Positions 1-6,545 of a DNA stretch of 7,471 nt are shown here, piece by piece. The position numbers and the translations under genes are program-made. The notes beneath the pieces are model-generated. The model made no database searches. It was not told where the DNA came from and saw nothing but the letters and a program-made list of their open reading frames with translations. Source of the DNA: a bacterium (lineage in GTDB: Bacteria; Latescibacterota; UBA2968; GCA-2709665); assembly GCA_027619145.1 (NCBI GenBank), contig JAQCGA010000191.1:1-7471 (forward strand), written 5' to 3'. Position 1 is the stretch's first letter. Every line of letters begins with the position of its first letter.

Positions 1-146
1 GTCTTCTCCAGGTCTTCGCCAACCTGTTTCTGCACCTGCCCGGCAACAAACTCATGGATCACCGCCAGCGAGAGCCCCACCAGAACAACCACGATGCTGA
101 GTGTAAAAATTAGCATCTTTCCGCGAAGGCTCAGCAGTCTGTGCAT
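1..146 (-). CDS. Membrane-anchored protein, N-terminus only (probable sensor/signal-transduction protein)
   Basis: Only the first 48 codons are in the window; the gene continues past the left edge. The ATG at 146-144 is preceded by a GGAG site at suitable spacing. The visible protein starts with a short basic segment (MHRLLSLRGK), then one strongly hydrophobic helix at about residues 11-30 (rich in Val, Leu, Ile), then a polar stretch rich in Gln, Glu and Lys (about 34-48). This matches the start of inner-membrane sensors such as histidine kinases or nucleotide cyclases: a cytoplasmic tip, TM1, then an extracytoplasmic helical sensor domain. No catalytic domain is visible, so the class cannot be told. 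It lies 37 nt downstream of the cupredoxin gene on the same strand and is probably the third gene of that operon. The reading frame is secure; the function is inferred. Confidence 0.7.
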   Translation of the reverse strand, partial: MHRLLSLRGKMLIFTLSIVVVLVGLSLAVIHEFVAGQVQKQVGEDLEK

Positions 147-183
147 AGCCGATTCTCCAAAAGACCGTCAGCAGCCAATAGGC

Positions 184-891
184 TCAAAAAGAAAAATCTA
201 CGCGGACTGTATCCGATTTCGAAATCCGGACCGGGTACGTCTGTTCGCCTTGTGTGGGATGCCAGGCCCGGAGATGGTACGCACCCGGCGGAACATCCGG
301 CAAACGAAACACCCCAACGCTATCTGGCACCGTGAAATAGGGGGTTTCCATAACCACAATATATGCTTTCATACCCGCATGAATCTCACAGCGCACCACC
401 ACCACGCCCGGCTTGTTAAACACCTGCCGAGCAGACTCTCCCCTGGCATACCGTCCCAGGTCAAACCGATCCCCGGACATCACGGAAAACACATTGTGAT
501 AAAAATCATCCTTGTTCGGAAATTCCACGGCCGTACCAGCCAGAATCGGCAGTACATGCGGAACAAAAGCCTCGCCTTCCTGCCGCATGATCGGTGGTGG
601 CGCAGCAGGAGAAACCCGAATCCCACTGGCACCTTCCAGAGAAACAACAACATGTTGTGGGCCGCTTTGATCTGGCCCATCCAACCGCCGTCCAGACCGG
701 TGTGGCCCCAGGTGATACCTCGCAGGGCGTCTGGGCTTGTCTTCTTTTTTTACACGAACCACTCCCTGAACCGTTCCCGAAAAAGCAGACCTTTGCAAGC
801 CGGTACAGAGTAAAAAACAAACAACCACAGCAACCCGGAAAACGACCCACCCCCTTCCAAGCCCGCCATACGATGCCCAGCCTGTTGCCAT
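184..891 (-). CDS. Exported cupredoxin-like protein with carboxypeptidase-regulatory-like C-terminus ('methylamine utilization protein'-like)
   Basis: 235 aa from the ATG at 891-889, with a G-rich stretch just upstream. An N-terminal hydrophobic segment (about residues 15-32) followed by a small-residue region near 35-39 looks like a Sec signal peptide; no convincing lipobox. Residues about 40-60 give a TVQGVVR strand typical of family starts. The cupredoxin core runs about 80-182: VEFPNKDDFYHNVFS supplies His132, and RCEIHAGM supplies Cys168, His171 and Met174, a plausible type-1 copper ligand set. The tail (about 192-235, with DVPPGAYHLRAWHP) resembles carboxypeptidase-regulatory-like domains. 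The expected place is the periplasm or cell surface, with a role in copper-based electron transfer or sensing; the substrate is unknown. The name 'methylamine utilization' is a family label, and no methylamine genes are visible. The frame stays open upstream to 1152, but that part overlaps the barrel gene's tail in another frame and shows no family features. The gap to the barrel stop is 31 nt. Confidence 0.82.
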   Translation of the reverse strand: MATGWASYGGLGRGWVVFRVAVVVCFLLCTGLQRSAFSGTVQGVVRVKKEDKPRRPARYHLGPHRSGRRLDGPDQSGPQHVVVSLEGASGIRVSPAAPPPIMRQEGEAFVPHVLPILAGTAVEFPNKDDFYHNVFSVMSGDRFDLGRYARGESARQVFNKPGVVVVRCEIHAGMKAYIVVMETPYFTVPDSVGVFRLPDVPPGAYHLRAWHPTQGEQTYPVRISKSDTVRVDFSF

Positions 892-922
892 GACCGCCCC
901 CGTAGAAACTTCATATCCTGTT

Positions 923-2176
923 TCAAAAAGACAACACGAGTTGCGTTGCCCAGAAAAAATCGTGCGAAGACGGGTTGGCCGGGTCCAGGTGTTCCCGTCG
1001 TACGTCCTGCCGCACAATTTTACCAATGACCCCATCGCGGAAAGAATACCCCAACCCCACTTCCCAGCGCTGCACCGGCTCGTCCCAGGGTACCCGGCTA
1101 CCGGCTCCATCGTCAATTTTCCCGAAAAAAATGTGATCTTACCGGCCTGCAATATAAAACCCGGGGCGTAGCATGTATTTCAGACCTGCGTACCAGCTTA
1201 CTGTTTCCAGGTCTTTGAGGTTTCCCTGCGCATCCACAATATTCGGGGTTTCCCACTTGTTAAAAATCACCTCGCCGCTCACGAACAAACGCTGGATGCC
1301 GTATTCTAAATTGAACCCGAAGGCTTTCTGATGAAAATCTTCTACGCCCGCATTTTGGGCAAGCAGCGTATCCCCCACGGATGCGTCCAGATATGGCCCT
1401 CCAGCAAACGAGGCTCCTACCACAAGTCCCGTCGTCGGTACAAAATCTACGTGCAAGGCTGTCTGTTTTCCCTCATTATTATCCCCTCCACCAGATCGAG
1501 GAGCCGAAAGCGCACCCTGCGTAACCGCCGCCAGCACCTCGAAACGCCAGACCGCCCCCACAACCTGCACACCCGAATCCCAGCACGTATCGTAAATGAG
1601 CGGCAACCCATTGAACCGTGCATTGGCTCCACCCCCACCGTACCCCGTGAACTCTGTAGAAGGCCCCTCCCCACGGTGACGAATCAAATCCGCGTTATCT
1701 GCCGGAAGCTGGTTGCCGCGCAGCGAGGTAAAATAATGGTACATCAGGGGCATACTCACAAGGGGATTCCGGTTCGAATAGGCCTGGGGGCTGTAGGCTC
1801 CAAACACAGTGGGCAATTTGCCCGCCTCCAGGTGCAACTCTCCAGCACCGGTTTCAAATGCGGTAAATCGCACATATGGCCTGTAATAAGAAGAAAGAGA
1901 AGCCCGGCTGGTAGGATCAACAATAATCTGGTTAAAAAGGGCCAACCGTCGACTGAACACCACATCCCCAAACAGCGTGAGCCGCATATTGTCAAACAGA
2001 CTATCGCCGCGCCGAAACTGATTCACTTTCGGTAGTCCATCTTCACTAAACGCATTCGTCAGATCCAGAATCCCGCTAAAAAAATAAGCGGGTTTCACTT
2101 CCGAATCGCCGCGCGCAACAGAGGAGGACAAAACAAGGAGGACAAATACGTAAGGAAGGAGCAGGTGGATTTTCAT
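923..2176 (-). pseudogene. Outer-membrane beta-barrel (porin-like) protein interrupted by an in-frame TAA stop
   Basis: The reading frame holds 417 codon positions from the ATG at 2176-2174 to the TGA at 925-923, with one internal TAA at 1141-1139 (codon 346). A signal peptide is clear: MKIHLLLPYVFVLLVLSSSVARG, cleaved near residue 23. The mature part has alternating aromatic/polar strands (for example RLTLFGDVVFSRRLALFNQ, then VRFTAFETGAGELHLEAGK) and Gly-rich loops, as in porin-like barrels. Before the stop comes GLKYMLRPGFYIAGR. After it, in the same frame, come DHIFFGKIDDG, then RWEVGLGYSFRDGVIGKIV, and finally the end ATQLVLSF with the C-terminal Phe needed for barrel insertion. 'AGRYDH' is the expected reading, so TAT or TAC probably became TAA. 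The truncated 345-aa product would lack the last 71 residues and probably not assemble. The upstream ATG at 2230 is rejected because it sits at the predicted transcription start and lacks a ribosome site. Substrate unknown. The gene heads an operon with the cupredoxin gene. Confidence 0.85.
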
Positions 2177-2235
2177 AGATACTTTCAAGAGAGATCGAAC
2201 CAGGTTGAAGAAAAACCAAAAATAAAACATGAAAA

Positions 2236-2264
2236 AGTATAGACAGCCTCGGTGTGCCTGTCAA
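2236..2264 (-). promoter_or_regulatory. Sigma-70 promoter for the barrel-cupredoxin-sensor operon
   Basis: On the minus strand, TTGACA (2264-2259), a 17-nt spacer and TATACT (2241-2236) give a perfect -35, ideal spacing and a 5/6 match at -10. Transcription would start near 2229, leaving a leader of about 53 nt before the ATG at 2176. This argues against the in-frame ATG at 2230. The -35 lies 9 nt after the stop of the PhyH gene, so the barrel operon is probably transcribed independently of it. No terminator hairpin is seen between them. Confidence 0.75.
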
Positions 2265-2273
2265 GAGGCGAAC

Positions 2274-3071
2274 TCATCCTGCGTCCACCCAGTGCCGGAA
2301 CAAAGGCCGCACAGGTTCTGGTAGCCCACGGTATACGGCCTGCGGCACAGACGGTACTTCGTTTTCTCGTCCACCGGTCTCATCTACCATCCGGTTCCGC
2401 TCTACGGACCCCGGCCGGAGCACCTCCACGTTCAACCACCAGGGCGCGTACCTCACCGCCAGCGCCACACGCGGTTCCGCAGATCGGTTCGGCGCCGAAG
2501 CATGCCATAACCGGCTGTCCATCACCAGCACACTGCCTGCCTTCCCAGTAGCGTGAACCTCGCCCGGCAGAACCTCCATCGGATCAATCCCATTGTCCCC
2601 GGTCGGGTTGTTATTCACCCGGTGGCTGCCCGGCAGAATCAATGTTCCTCCGTTGTTTGCATCAAATGGAGAAAGCATCCACAACGTAGTCAAATGCATC
2701 ACAGCATCCGGGTACGGCGCTGGAACGTGTCCTGCATTGCGCTGGTTGAACGGCCAATCCGCATGCCACCCGCCACGTGGGTTCCCCGTCCGATTCACAA
2801 TTGCCGACGTAAATGAAACCCGCACATGCGGCCCCAACACCTCTTCTGCCAACCCCAACAGCCGGGGCTCCGCCAAGTAGGGCGCAAAAGACTGGTCCAC
2901 TGAAATCAGCCCGGGCACAAACCCAATGCCCTTCTCACCGGGCTCACGCCTTCCATGCTGTTCTACTGTTTCCAGAACATGTGCCCGTACCGTCGCCACG
3001 CATTTTTCTGGAATAACGTTTTCTATAATACACCATCCATACGTCTGCAATCCAAGCAGCGCATGATTCAT
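2274..3071 (-). CDS. PhyH-family Fe(II)/2-oxoglutarate-dependent dioxygenase
   Basis: 265 aa from the ATG at 3071-3069, with an AGGGGGG Shine-Dalgarno site a few bases upstream; an in-frame TTG at 3089 is less likely. The phytanoyl-CoA dioxygenase fold is supported by the N-terminal YGWCIIENVIP strand (about 11-21), the iron-binding HxD in GGWHADWPF (His103, Asp105), the GGTLILPGSH segment (141-150), the distal iron ligand in RLWHASAPNRS (His190), and a following Arg (Arg201, or Arg207 in RVALAVRY) that would hold the 2-oxoglutarate carboxylate. Such cytoplasmic enzymes use O2 and 2-oxoglutarate to hydroxylate small molecules; family members act on fatty acyl-CoAs, ectoine, chlorinated compounds and natural products, so the substrate cannot be named. 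All metal ligands are present and the length is normal, so it looks functional. It is divergent from the sigma-54 activator gene across a 233-nt gap. Confidence 0.88.
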   Translation of the reverse strand: MNHALLGLQTYGWCIIENVIPEKCVATVRAHVLETVEQHGRREPGEKGIGFVPGLISVDQSFAPYLAEPRLLGLAEEVLGPHVRVSFTSAIVNRTGNPRGGWHADWPFNQRNAGHVPAPYPDAVMHLTTLWMLSPFDANNGGTLILPGSHRVNNNPTGDNGIDPMEVLPGEVHATGKAGSVLVMDSRLWHASAPNRSAEPRVALAVRYAPWWLNVEVLRPGSVERNRMVDETGGRENEVPSVPQAVYRGLPEPVRPLFRHWVDAG

Positions 3072-3304
3072 ATGCCCCCCTGCGGGCAAGCAACCCCTGT
3101 ACTCTGGATATTGTCTTCTACATACCGGGTATAATTAACGCAATATCCTGGCGGATATCAAAACAGTTTCCAACGCGCCCATTGCGCCTGAAGTCCCTTC
3201 GTACACTGCTTGAGATCGACGAATTCCTTGATTTTTGATAGCCGGAATGGTTTCTTTTACCGCTAGAGAAATGTGGACAACTCGTATATAACAGAGGACC
3301 ACCT
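3072..3304. other. Divergent intergenic region between PhyH gene and sigma-54 activator gene
   Basis: This 233-nt stretch must hold the promoters of both divergent genes. No protein or RNA gene is evident. Toward the activator gene, a TATAAT stands at 3130-3135 but lacks a good -35 at 17 bp. Toward the PhyH gene, TTGATA (3161-3156) is followed after 17 nt by a poor TTAATT. Both calls are weak. The right end carries AGAGGA six bases before the activator ATG, a good ribosome site. Three GGATAT-type half-sites occupy 3106-3160 and are listed separately. Confidence 0.4.
3106..3160. repeat. Three GGATAT half-sites in the divergent promoter region
   Basis: GGATATTG (3106-3113) and CAATATCC (3141-3148) are perfect 8-bp reverse complements. 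A third copy, GGATATCA (3153-3160), forms a tight dyad with the second: ATATCC-tggc-GGATAT (3143-3158). The sites flank the TATAAT at 3130-3135, so they could be operator half-sites for a repressor or activator of one or both divergent genes. No binding protein is identified. Confidence 0.4.
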
Positions 3305-4872
3305 ATGGCCGCATTCGATTCGATTCCACCAGACGCAGAGCAGAAAGACTGGACCGAAGCGCAGTACCGCGTTTTGTTGGAAATCAACAATGCGATCATC
3401 ACCCACCTGGATCGGGACTCGCTCTTCGACACTCTCTTTTCGATCATTGCCGAATCCATCCGCAAAATCCTGCCTTTCCACCGCTGTAATATGACGCTCT
3501 ACGATCCCAAACGGGATATCTTCCGTGCTTTCGCCCTGGTTGGGCCGTCCATTGCACCTTTTTCGGAAATCCCCGGGCGAAGTAGCGGGCAGGGACGGCT
3601 CCTGGAAAACCAGCAACCGATTGTCATGCACGACATCACCCAGAGTCCACCCAATCCAGAAAACCAGCACGTGCGGGAAGCGGCAGTTCGTGCTGGGCTG
3701 CGCTCGGGAATTATGGTGCCGCTCATCTCCCGTGGCGCTACCATAGGCACTCTCATCGTCACCAGCCAGAAAGTGGGGCAATACACAGAGGAAGACGGTG
3801 CGTTCCTTTTTGCTGTTGCCCGACAAATCTCGCTGGCCTTACAGAACATGATGGCGTACGAGGAAATCAGCAAACTGAAGGCCCGAGTAGAACAAGAAAA
3901 CGTCTACCTGCAAGAAGAAATCAAAACCGAACATAACTTCGAAGAAATCGTGGGGCGGAGCCCTGCCACCGCCAAAGTCCTGAAAGCCGTTGAAATTGTA
4001 GCTCCTACCGATGCGGGCGTACTCATTTTAGGAGAAACCGGAACCGGCAAAGAATTGATGCCGTGCACAACCTCAGCGCCCGAAAAAACAAACCACTGAT
4101 CAAAGTCAACTGCGCGGCCCTCCCGGCCAGCCTCATCGAAAGCGAGCTCTTCGGCCACGAAAAAGGGGCATTCACCGGTGCTCTTTCTCGCAAAATTGGC
4201 CGTTTTGAACTGGCCGATGGCGGCACCATCTTCCTGGACGAAATTGGCGACCTGCCTCTGGAGTTACAGGCCAAACTCCTGCGGGTACTTCAAGAAGGCG
4301 AATTTGAACGCGTGGGGGACTCCGTTACGCGCCGGGCGGATGTGCGTGTCATTTCTGCTACCAACCGGAATCTGGAAAAAGCCGTGGTTCGCGAGACCTT
4401 CCGTCAGGACCTCTTCTACCGCCTCAATGTGTTCCCCATCAACGTTCCTCCCCTGCGCGAACGCCAGGAAGACATCCCCCTTCTGGTGCGGCACTTTGTC
4501 TTGAAACACAGCGCCCGAATGGGGAAAACAATCGATTCCATCCCTCAAAAAACCCTGAATCTACTCAAAGCCTGCCCGTGGCCCGGCAACATCCGGGAAC
4601 TCGAGAACGTTGTCGAACGAGCCCTCATCACCAGTTCCGGACCCAATCTGGAATTTGGCGATTGGCTTCCTCAGCCTGATCAACCTTCCAGCAGACCCCA
4701 TTTCAAAACCCTCCACGAAACCGAGCGCGAATATATTCTTCAAGCCCTCGAGCAAACAAACTGGCGCATAGGCGGACAACACGGTGCGGCAACCCTGCTG
4801 GGCCCGAAACGTACCACTCTGGTTTCCAAAATAAAAAAATTAGGCCTCATTCGAAATAACGAAAAGGCCTGA
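3305..4872 (+). pseudogene. Sigma-54-dependent transcriptional activator (GAF-AAA+-Fis HTH), frameshifted after Walker A
   Basis: The ATG at 3305 follows AGAGGA. The first frame (3305-4099) encodes a GAF sensory domain (about residues 20-182), a coiled-coil linker (about 187-210, KLKARVEQEN), the start of the AAA+ domain (EEIVGRSPA) and an intact Walker A, GETGTGKE (243-250). It then breaks: after GKEL the frame reads an unrelated short tail to TGA at 4097-4099. The other frame carries the rest: AVHNLS, the sigma-54 contact loop GAFTGA (4165-4182), Walker B IFLDE (4228-4242), [21 protein letters not shown], the [15 protein letters not shown] segment, and a Fis-type HTH (about 4707-4860) ending at TGA 4870-4872. 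Family members read GKELIARAIH here; this gene lacks two residues plus one base, consistent with a 7-nt deletion near 4058-4063. The intact protein would be about 524 aa, FhlA/NorR-like in layout. As read, the product could not activate transcription. The MFS gene follows after 41 nt. Confidence 0.88.
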
Positions 4873-4913
4873 AAAATAGCAGGCTTCGTCTTCACCCCTT
4901 TTAGAGGTACCTC

Positions 4914-6359
4914 TTGTCTCAACCCCAAACCTCCGCATCCGAACAACCTGACTTCACCCCAGAAACAACCAGCCCTGCTCCACCCTCTTCTCCACAGGCC
5001 GCTCGTCGAATCCTCTTCAGTCTGATGTTCCCGGCAATGCTTATGCCCATGGTTTCTACCATGTCTCGTGTAGCCCTACCTGTCATCCGTAGCACCTTCG
5101 AAATCCAGGCCGATGTCACCGCTTGGGTTGCAACCGTTTTATTCCTTCCATTCATGATTCTCATGCCGGTTTACGGACGCCTCGGCGATGGCCTGGACAA
5201 GCGCCACCTGCTCCTGCTGGGCCTTACCGTCTTCTCTCTTGGAACCGCCGTTACTGTATTTTCTACAACCATTGCCTGGCTCATGGTCGGGCGCGCAGTA
5301 CAGGGCATTGGTATGGCCGGTATGATTCCGCTGGGCATGGCCATGATCGCCACCCTTTTCCGAGTGGAAGAACGTGGAAAAGCCCTGGGCACCTGGAGCA
5401 CCATTGGTCCCACTACCGGTTTTCTCGGGCCTCTTTCCGCAGGCTTTCTGGTTGCTGCCTGGGGCTGGCGCGGCGCTTTTGTGCCACCGCTTCTTTTTGG
5501 TCTTCTGGCGCTCCTGGCCGTCTATCGGGGCATTCCTTCTCGTCCGGTTCTTACCAGCCCTCGGTTTTTGCGTGCCTTTGACTGGGTGGGGGTTGTCCTG
5601 CTTTCGGTTGCTCTCACCGGCTTTATCTTTTTTCTTTCCAGTCGCTCCATCACCGGCATCGCTCCGTTTCGAGACTGGCGCTTGCTGGCCGCCGCGCTCC
5701 TCTTTCTGGCCGGCTTCATCTGGAGAGAACAGCACCACGCGAACCCTTTTATCCCACTCCATATCTTCTCCAATAAAATGTTTTCACGCACTTCATTCTG
5801 CGCTTCCATGCGCATGTTCGGCATGGGAGGCCTGGGCTTTCTCATGCCGCTCTACCTGGTGGATATACACGGCTTACCTCCCGCTCAGTTGGGAGGAATG
5901 CTCATGATCAACGCAGGTGCAATGGCCCTCATCGTCCGTTTCGGCGGTGGGATGTCTGACCGGTGGAGCAGCCGCTGGCTGGTCATCATTGGCCTTGTCG
6001 TCCAGGCCTCTGTATTGGTCGCATTCTCCTGGCTACCCGAAAATATAACCCTCCTGGCCATCATCGCTTTGTTGGCCGTGCACGGCCTGGGTGTGGGCCT
6101 CATGTTGGCGGCTCTCCATCACGCCGTAATGCGCAATATCCCGGAGGCCCGGTTGGGTGCAGCTGCTGGCCTGTATAGCATGTTGCGCTTCCTGGGCGCG
6201 GTCATTGGTACCACGCTTAGTGGTGTTCTCCTCCAGGCCAACCTGGACGCTTCTTTGCCGGTGATCGAGGCGTATCAAAACGTCTTTTTTCTCTTCGCCG
6301 GATTTCCCATCTTGGGCCTGCTCGTCGGATTCAGCCTGCGGGAACCGAAAACCGTCTGA
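4914..6359 (+). CDS. MFS transporter, DHA2-like (drug/proton antiporter type)
   Basis: 481 aa starting at TTG (4914), with AGAGG six bases upstream; the first ATG lies inside the first membrane helix, so the TTG start is preferred. After a Pro/Ser/Thr-rich cytoplasmic tail (about 1-30) come roughly 14 hydrophobic segments, the DHA2 pattern. Motif A is GRLGDGLDKRH (88-98), motif B is GRAVQGIGMAG (126-136) with Arg127, and motif C-like GPTTGFLGPLSAG is at 165-177. The usual first-helix acidic residue (LDxTIVNVALP in DHA2 proteins) is absent: MVSTMSRVALP appears instead, so coupling may differ from the classical family. It probably exports a small molecule across the inner membrane; the substrate is unknown. 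Its 41-nt spacing from the sigma-54 activator gene suggests co-transcription, and a strong terminator follows. Confidence 0.87.
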   Translation: MSQPQTSASEQPDFTPETTSPAPPSSPQAARRILFSLMFPAMLMPMVSTMSRVALPVIRSTFEIQADVTAWVATVLFLPFMILMPVYGRLGDGLDKRHLLLLGLTVFSLGTAVTVFSTTIAWLMVGRAVQGIGMAGMIPLGMAMIATLFRVEERGKALGTWSTIGPTTGFLGPLSAGFLVAAWGWRGAFVPPLLFGLLALLAVYRGIPSRPVLTSPRFLRAFDWVGVVLLSVALTGFIFFLSSRSITGIAPFRDWRLLAAALLFLAGFIWREQHHANPFIPLHIFSNKMFSRTSFCASMRMFGMGGLGFLMPLYLVDIHGLPPAQLGGMLMINAGAMALIVRFGGGMSDRWSSRWLVIIGLVVQASVLVAFSWLPENITLLAIIALLAVHGLGVGLMLAALHHAVMRNIPEARLGAAAGLYSMLRFLGAVIGTTLSGVLLQANLDASLPVIEAYQNVFFLFAGFPILGLLVGFSLREPKTV

Positions 6360-6397
6360 TCGCTCTCCGAAACTGCTTCTGCAAATCTCCGCCCAAC

Positions 6398-6432
6398 TGT
6401 CGAAATCTCGTCGAATCGTCGGGATTTTGACA
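6398..6432. promoter_or_regulatory. Inverted repeat, candidate enhancer for the sigma-54 promoter
   Basis: TGTCGAAATC (6398-6407) and GATTTTGACA (6423-6432) are 10-bp arms with one mismatch, separated by 15 nt. The spacer holds further related runs (GTCGAATC, GTCGG). The centre, near 6415, lies about 95 bp upstream of the expected start of the -24/-12 promoter, inside the usual range for activator binding sites. It also lies between the MFS stop and the terminator, so a role in the mRNA 3' end is possible. The enhancer role is an inference. Confidence 0.4.
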
Positions 6433-6446
6433 CCCAATCTACACAC

Positions 6447-6483
6447 GGCCGTTCAGCATCCTTGCTGAACGGCCATTTTTTTT
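6447..6483 (+). terminator. Rho-independent terminator after the MFS gene
   Basis: GGCCGTTCAGCA and TGCTGAACGGCC form a perfect 12-bp stem around a TCCT loop, followed by A and eight T residues (6476-6483). It closes the activator-MFS transcription unit 87 nt after the MFS stop and insulates the promoter that starts right after the T-run. Confidence 0.95.
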
Positions 6484-6484
6484 G

Positions 6485-6499
6485 TGGCACAACAATTGC
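6485..6499 (+). promoter_or_regulatory. Sigma-54 (-24/-12) promoter upstream of the STAS gene
   Basis: TGGCACAACAATTGC matches the sigma-54 consensus TGGCAC-N5-TTGC at every conserved base. The invariant GG (6486-6487) and GC (6498-6499) are separated by exactly 10 nt. Transcription would start near 6510, with a leader of about 35 nt that carries the AGGAG of the STAS gene. It begins two bases after the terminator T-run. It is the only such match noticed by eye at a gene start in the window. The nearby activator gene is the obvious candidate regulator. Confidence 0.75.
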
Positions 6500-6545
6500 C
6501 TCTTTGAAATGCAATCGGGGGCGATCCACTTTCAGGAGACTTACA

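Noticed and set aside
94..813. 239-aa plus-strand open frame
   Set aside because: Antisense to the cupredoxin gene; basic, low-complexity translation without recognisable domains.
1139..1141. Recoded stop (selenocysteine or pyrrolysine)
   Set aside because: The codon is TAA, not TGA or TAG, and the expected residue is Tyr.
892..1152. N-terminal extension of the cupredoxin gene to 322 aa
   Set aside because: The extension overlaps the tail of the barrel gene, which shows clear barrel features in another frame; the extension has no family features, and the signal peptide follows the ATG at 891.
1331..2035. 234-aa plus-strand open frame
   Set aside because: Antisense shadow of the barrel gene; Arg/His/Pro-rich, with no ribosome site or domain.
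2177..2230. Upstream ATG at 2230 for the barrel gene
   Set aside because: It would sit at the predicted transcription start of the sigma-70 promoter, has no Shine-Dalgarno, and would place extra residues before a standard signal peptide.
4050..4066. Programmed -1 frameshift in the activator gene
   Set aside because: No convincing slippery heptamer, and a -1 slip would still leave two conserved residues missing in the helix after Walker A.
4063..4872. Separate 269-aa sigma-54 ATPase gene starting at GTG 4063
   Set aside because: It starts in the middle of the AAA+ domain without a ribosome site and lacks Walker A; it is the second half of the frameshifted activator gene.
5139..5762. 207-aa minus-strand open frame
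   Set aside because: Antisense shadow of the MFS gene with a highly charged, implausible composition.
6462..6545. N-terminal extension of the STAS protein to 116 aa
   Set aside because: It would start inside the terminator hairpin and include the sigma-54 promoter; AGGAG at 6534-6538 supports the TTG start at 6546.
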